Source: Sulfurimonas sp. (GTDB lineage: Bacteria; Campylobacterota; Campylobacteria; Campylobacterales; Sulfurimonadaceae). From it: a DNA stretch of 8,114 nucleotides. The notes under the pieces were generated by a model. It saw only the letters and a program-made list of their open reading frames with translations, was not told the DNA's origin and did no database searches. Below, piece after piece: positions 5,901-8,114 of the stretch; the stretch's first letter is position 1; each line of letters opens with the position of its first letter. The stretch covers positions 1 to 8,114 of the forward strand of contig JAFLJV010000127.1 in assembly GCA_022712845.1 (NCBI GenBank), given 5' to 3'. Both the position numbers and the translations under genes were made by a program.

Positions 5901-6819
5901 ATTGCTTTAATAAATCTTTTGGGTAAACACCATATGTTTGAAAAAATACTTTACTAAAATGCCCTTGATGTTTATATCCAACTTCTTTAGCAATCTCCCC
6001 TATATTTAAACATCGTTCTTTTAAAAGTAAATTTGCTTTTTCAAGACGAAGTTTTTGTATATAACCATAAACTGTAGTTTTATACACTTTTTTAAAAATT
6101 TTCTTTAGCTTTGATTCATTTGTAGCACAAAGATGTGCTAAAACATTAATTGTTGGTGGAGATATAAAGCTCTTAAGTAAAATATTTTTTGCTAATTTTG
6201 AAATACGAAGTTCATACTCATCTATTTTCTCATCTATCATATCAAGCAATCTAAATCTATGTATCATAAACTCTAAAATATTATGCTCACATGTAATACT
6301 TCTCATACTCTCACTTACCTTAGAGTTTATTATTTTATCCATTATATATAGGCTTAGTGCATCAATTGGTTGAGTGTCAATAAATTCACATCTAATCTCT
6401 TTTTGAATTTTATGATAAAGAAAATCTATAGGCTCATTGATATTAGCACTTAAATATCTTTTGAGAAAAAAATCTGCAACAAAAAGTATAAATATATCTA
6501 ACTCTTCATTATCTTGTGTTGTTATAGTAAAGTCTTGGCGAGATGAGGCATATATAGATATGCTATTTTCTTTTGATTCATACTTTTTTTTCTCTACATT
6601 ATCATATAAAGCAAATGAGCCTTTTTTTACAACAGGTATAATTATCATTCTGTCTAAATTTTTAAAAATAATCTCTCTATTTTTTAAATCATTTATATGT
6701 ATATCAAAAAAAACTATTCCATTTGAGATATCTACTCTTTTAACATAACTGTTTTTATCTTTTAAAAGCTCTGTGGTTTTATAACTGGTATCTGTTATAT
6801 TAAAAAAGAAACTATCCAT
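5899..6819 (-). CDS. AraC/XylS-family transcription regulator
   Basis: 306 residues. The C-terminal hundred form the AraC DNA-binding domain with two helix-turn-helix units. The first is about 222-245 (INVLAHLCATNESKLKKIFKK), the second about 271-294 (IGEIAKEVGYKHQGHFSKVFFQ), followed by the family signature YGVYPKDL. The N-terminal part (about 1-200) is beta-rich then helical and should sense the ligand, but I see no specific family there. The ATG at 6819 follows the SDR2 stop by three bases with no clear Shine-Dalgarno sequence, so it is probably translated by coupling to SDR2. The direct repeat at 5860-5900, just before the SDR1 promoter, is its most likely target, which would make it the activator of the SDR1-cytochrome operon. 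A ligand related to the SDR substrate is plausible but unproven. Confidence 0.92.
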   Translation of the reverse strand: MDSFFFNITDTSYKTTELLKDKNSYVKRVDISNGIVFFDIHINDLKNREIIFKNLDRMIIIPVVKKGSFALYDNVEKKKYESKENSISIYASSRQDFTITTQDNEELDIFILFVADFFLKRYLSANINEPIDFLYHKIQKEIRCEFIDTQPIDALSLYIMDKIINSKVSESMRSITCEHNILEFMIHRFRLLDMIDEKIDEYELRISKLAKNILLKSFISPPTINVLAHLCATNESKLKKIFKKVYKTTVYGYIQKLRLEKANLLLKERCLNIGEIAKEVGYKHQGHFSKVFFQTYGVYPKDLLKQ

Positions 6820-6822
6820 TAA

Positions 6823-7641
6823 TTAAAGGCCATAATACTCTATAACTTTTCTCTCAAAATCTTCATCACTTAACTCTTTTTTCATAGGTATAAATTTTTT
6901 AGCTTTATCTCCAGCAGTAACACGTGCTAGAAATTTTTTATCCTCTATTATATTTAAAATTACTTGAGCAATTTCAATGGCATCATTTCCATTGTTAATT
7001 TGCTCAAGTATAGCAGGTGCTAAATTTGTTACCATTTCTGTATATGGGGACTCTTTATCAAAAGTTTGTAAATTTATCACAAGATTATCTCTTGCAAACT
7101 CCGTATTAAAAAACCCAGGCATAATTGAGTGAACTCTAATATTAAAATCTTTTAATTCATACCGTAAAGAATCGGTAATACCTTCAACCGCATATTTACT
7201 AGAATTATATAATGTAAGCAGAGGAAGACCTATTTTACCAAGAAATGAGCTGATATTTATGATAACTCCACTACTCTGTTTTCTCATAATAGGGATAACA
7301 CTTTTACAAACTCTTAAAACTCCAAATACATTAACATTAAACTGCATTTGCATCTGTTGTTCATCTAAATCTTCGACAGTTGATACTACACCAAAACCTG
7401 CATTATTTATAAGAATATCGATTCTACCCTGCTCTTTATATATAACATCAACTACATGATTTATACTATCTTGTTTTGTAATATCTAATGATACAGGAAT
7501 AATATTTTCATCTTTTAAATTTTTAAATTTTTTTATATCTCTTGTTCCAGCATAAACGATAAAATCATTTTTTGCTAAAAACTCAACAGTAGCTCTACCC
7601 ATACCTGAACTAGCCCCCGTTATTAAAACTACTTTTGACAT
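6823..7641 (-). CDS. Short-chain dehydrogenase/reductase SDR2
   Basis: 272-residue classical SDR. It has TGASSGMG at 8-15, R34 after strand 2, NNAG at 79-82 and a catalytic set of N104, S132, Y145 and K149 (YNSSK). It keeps the normal P-G pair at 175-176 (HSIMPGFFNTEF), unlike its paralogue SDR1. The ATG at 7641 has AGGA seven bases upstream and an extended -10 promoter at 7689-7697. It is followed three bases later by the AraC gene, so regulator and enzyme share a transcript. The two SDRs match over their whole length, down to the shared S-F-L-G-K-x-G-L-P-L-L stretch before the active site, so they arose by duplication or entered together. They probably act on the same or successive compounds. 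The substrate is not readable from the sequence. Confidence 0.92.
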   Translation of the reverse strand: MSKVVLITGASSGMGRATVEFLAKNDFIVYAGTRDIKKFKNLKDENIIPVSLDITKQDSINHVVDVIYKEQGRIDILINNAGFGVVSTVEDLDEQQMQMQFNVNVFGVLRVCKSVIPIMRKQSSGVIINISSFLGKIGLPLLTLYNSSKYAVEGITDSLRYELKDFNIRVHSIMPGFFNTEFARDNLVINLQTFDKESPYTEMVTNLAPAILEQINNGNDAIEIAQVILNIIEDKKFLARVTAGDKAKKFIPMKKELSDEDFERKVIEYYGL

Positions 7642-7688
7642 ATAAAGTTCCTAACTCTCATCTGTTTTACCTCGGTATTAAGTAAATA

Positions 7689-7697
7689 ATTATATCA
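7689..7697 (-). promoter_or_regulatory. Extended -10 promoter of SDR2-araC
   Basis: TGATATAAT on the minus strand is a perfect extended -10 element, giving a start near 7682 and a leader of about 40 bases to the ATG at 7641. No recognisable -35 hexamer precedes it; that position is taken by four AAAT units (7702-7717, plus strand). The opposite strand of this 94-base gap must also hold the promoter for the divergent gene at 7736, which I could not place. Confidence 0.58.
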
Positions 7698-7735
7698 TAG
7701 CAAATAAATAAATAAATTATAAAAGTAGAATAATA

Positions 7736-8114
7736 ATGAATTTTCATAAATATATACATGCGGTAGGAACAGGACCAAAAGGTAACAGAAATTTAAGTTT
7801 CGATGAATCAAAGGATATGATGGAACAAATTTTAAATCAATCTGCTCATGGTGAACAAATAGCTGCTTTTTTACTAGGTTGGAGACTTAAGCCTGAAACA
7901 ACTGATGAATTTAAAGGTGCTGTAGAGGTTTGTGACTCATTTATAACAACTACTACTATAGAAAACTCTATAGAACTTGGATACCCTTTTGATGGCAAAG
8001 CAAAAAATCCATATATATTTCCACTGGTTGCAAAAGTTTTACAAGATTTTGGACTAAGTATAGTTGTTAATGGAGATAAACTAACTCCAGCAAAAGGTGG
8101 AATTACAGTTAAAG
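7736..8114 (+). CDS. TrpD2/YbiB-like protein (glycosyltransferase family 3 fold), N-terminal part
   Basis: The first 126 codons of a gene running off the right edge, the only plus-strand gene here. The N-terminal helical domain, with the segments HKYIHAVGTGPKGNRNLSFD and AHGEQIAAFLLGWRLKPETTDEFKGAVE, matches the phosphoribosyltransferase-like family that includes anthranilate phosphoribosyltransferase. The next segment reads LGYPFDGKAKNPYIFPLVAKVL and then IVVNGD. Anthranilate phosphoribosyltransferase would have the GTGGD loop there. The Y-x-x-x-G-x-x-K-x-x-x-x-x-P-L pattern instead fits the TrpD2/YbiB subfamily, reported as nucleic-acid-binding proteins rather than tryptophan enzymes. The ATG at 7736 has only a weak purine-rich sequence (AGTAGAA) upstream. 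It is transcribed away from SDR2 and is probably a housekeeping flank of the cluster. Assignment is good at family level; the subfamily rests on a partial sequence. Confidence 0.8.
   Translation, partial: MNFHKYIHAVGTGPKGNRNLSFDESKDMMEQILNQSAHGEQIAAFLLGWRLKPETTDEFKGAVEVCDSFITTTTIENSIELGYPFDGKAKNPYIFPLVAKVLQDFGLSIVVNGDKLTPAKGGITVK

Noticed and set aside
5864..5906. AGCAATA and TATTGCT as a hairpin terminator after the AraC gene
   Set aside because: Only seven pairs with a loop of about 29 bases and an A-run, not a U-run, on the transcribed strand; the direct repeat explains the region better.
6437..6748. Open frame of 103 codons on the plus strand
   Set aside because: Fully opposite the AraC gene, with no RBS or recognisable motif.
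7259..7459. Open frame of 66 codons on the plus strand
   Set aside because: Fully opposite SDR2, whose motifs are intact; its Cys/Ile-rich composition reflects the other strand.
7736..8114. Anthranilate phosphoribosyltransferase TrpD
   Set aside because: The GTGGD phosphoribosyl-pyrophosphate loop is replaced by a segment like that of the TrpD2/YbiB subfamily, and no tryptophan genes are nearby.

Overview
The window is AT-rich DNA that looks like a member of the Campylobacterota, most likely a Sulfurimonas- or Arcobacter-like denitrifier. This rests on the low GC content, the NorC-type cytochrome, the periplasmic multiheme cytochromes and the general protein style; there is no phylogenetic marker, so the genus is a guess. 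No RNA gene, insertion sequence, integrase or CRISPR array is visible, and no stretch over 300 bases lacks a gene.

Layout. Everything from the left edge to 7641 is on the minus strand, so transcription runs right to left. (A) 1-1127 is the start of a nitric oxide reductase operon: an FNR-type site with a matching -10 box, a small three-helix membrane protein with a His-rich repeat tail, then norC, which runs off the left edge (norB would be expected next). (B) 1231-1466 is a small two-helix membrane protein with its own extended -10 promoter. (C) 1505-5854 is a tightly packed redox cluster. In transcription order it holds a short-chain dehydrogenase/reductase (SDR1), a membrane-anchored three-heme member of the cytochrome c peroxidase/MauG family, a protein fusing a likely b-type membrane domain to a five-heme cytochrome c, and a secreted thioredoxin-fold protein broken by a one-base frameshift. 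(D) 5860-7697 is an AraC-family regulator behind a second short-chain dehydrogenase/reductase (SDR2, a paralogue of SDR1), with a 22-bp-spaced direct repeat between the regulator and the SDR1 promoter. (E) On the plus strand, 7736 to the right edge is the N-terminal part of a TrpD2/YbiB-like protein.

How the parts may work together. Cluster A is NO detoxification or denitrification under Crp/Fnr-type control. Clusters C and D read as one regulon. The AraC protein probably binds the direct repeats and switches on SDR1 and the periplasmic redox genes behind it. The membrane b/c cytochrome could take electrons from the quinol pool and pass them through its five hemes to the three-heme peroxidase homologue, while the two SDRs act on a cytoplasmic carbonyl or alcohol. 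The peroxidase homologue carries an extra inserted heme motif and a lysine where the family's catalytic glutamate is expected, so it may not be an ordinary peroxidase. This combination is the most unusual part of the window; its substrate cannot be read from the sequence.
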